Of a stretch of 64,000 nt of DNA, positions 63,741 to 64,000 are shown one piece after another. Source of the DNA: Paractinoplanes ovalisporus (lineage in GTDB: Bacteria > Actinomycetota > Actinomycetes > Mycobacteriales > Micromonosporaceae); assembly GCF_016834655.1 (NCBI RefSeq), contig NZ_JAENHP010000002.1, positions 248,001 through 312,000 on the forward strand, read 5' to 3'. Position 1 is the stretch's first letter, and each line of letters opens with the position of its first letter. The notes beneath the pieces are model-generated. The model was not told the origin of the DNA and made no database searches. It was given only the letters and a program-made list of their open reading frames with translations. Made by a program: the position numbers and the translations under genes.

Positions 63741-64000
63741 GTGAGCATGATCACCGAGCGTTCCGTCCCTGGACGGCCGCCGGGCGACACGGAGGAGACC
63801 GCCGTCGCGGCGCTCCCCGAGACGCGTCGCGATCCCGTAGCCCTGTTCCGCGCGTACCTGGCCCTGTGCAAGCCGCAGATCGTCGAGTTGCTCCTGGTGA
63901 CCACGGTGCCGACCATGATGGTCGCCGCCGGTGGGTGGCCTGACCTGCGCACTCTCGCGGTCGTGCTGATCGGCGGGGCGATGGCGGGCGGCGCCGCGAG
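63741..64000 (+). CDS. ctaB: Protoheme IX farnesyltransferase (heme O synthase), 5' part
   Basis: Partial gene cut by the right edge; 86 residues are visible from the GTG at 63741 (GGAAGG upstream; ATG 63747 is an alternative). After a variable N-terminal tail of about 40 residues the conserved start of the UbiA-type prenyltransferase appears ([19 protein letters not shown]), followed by the second membrane span. It adds a farnesyl group to heme B for cytochrome oxidase. Divergence from tkt is conserved in actinobacteria. Confidence 0.92.
   Translation, partial: MSMITERSVPGRPPGDTEETAVAALPETRRDPVALFRAYLALCKPQIVELLLVTTVPTMMVAAGGWPDLRTLAVVLIGGAMAGGAA

Overview
This window is high-G+C (roughly 70 percent) actinobacterial chromosome with densely packed genes, frequent GTG/TTG starts, ATGA/GTGA gene overlaps and leaderless promoters. 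Mycothiol-linked enzymes, WhiA, RbpA, OpcA, a CoaE-GrpB fusion and a DNA polymerase I with a degenerate proofreading domain all point to Actinomycetia. My inference is Micromonosporaceae, for example an Actinoplanes-like organism. The core gene order resembles two mycobacterial neighbourhoods: pyk-tesB-pdtaR-polA-rpsA-coaE-uvrB-uvrA, and uvrC-rapZ-yvcK-whiA-gap-pgk-tpiA-secG-rbpA-pgl-opcA-zwf-tal-tkt-ctaB. No insertion sequence, prophage or CRISPR array was seen.

Layout. 1-6.2 kb: end of gltD, pyruvate kinase, TesB thioesterase, a DUF308-like membrane protein, and an ECF sigma factor with a membrane partner. 6.2-14.8 kb: tRNA-Leu(CAA), the ANTAR regulator PdtaR, then a run of eight genes encoding a complete branched-chain-type ABC importer followed by a complete polar-amino-acid-type ABC importer. 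14.8-31.3 kb: polA, a probably broken small membrane-protein gene, an ArsR regulator, two small DUF proteins, a methyltransferase, rpsA, coaE-grpB, small enzymes, uvrB, a TerC protein behind a yybP-ykoY-type (Mn2+) riboswitch, and typA. 31.4-37.3 kb is the most accessory part: a lytic-transglycosylase-like lipoprotein, a divergent stand-alone ribosomal protein L11 paralogue convergent with a ClpP-like protein that has lost its catalytic triad, a GntR/NCS1-permease/hydantoin-racemase cluster, and a VapBC-type toxin-antitoxin pair behind an AT-rich inverted repeat. 37.3-45.8 kb: an MBL hydrolase, a mycothiol-dependent isomerase-like protein, RsgA with a possible leader peptide, a large membrane protein, UvrA with a histone-H1-like tail, and a Rieske lipoprotein. 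45.8-64 kb: uvrC, a gap holding two consensus DnaA boxes, rapZ-yvcK-whiA, the glycolytic operon gap-pgk-tpiA, secG, rbpA, and the divergent pentose-phosphate operon tkt-tal-zwf-opcA-pgl next to ctaB.

How the genes work together. The window gathers triose-phosphate glycolysis, pyruvate kinase and the oxidative and non-oxidative pentose phosphate enzymes with the whole UvrABC repair set plus Pol I. The points most worth a second look are the L11-like/dead-ClpP pair sharing one terminator, the paired DnaA boxes before rapZ, the riboswitch before terC, several short tandem repeats including two that duplicate gene 3' ends with their stop codons, and a recurrent NANNNT-N6-start leaderless promoter layout.
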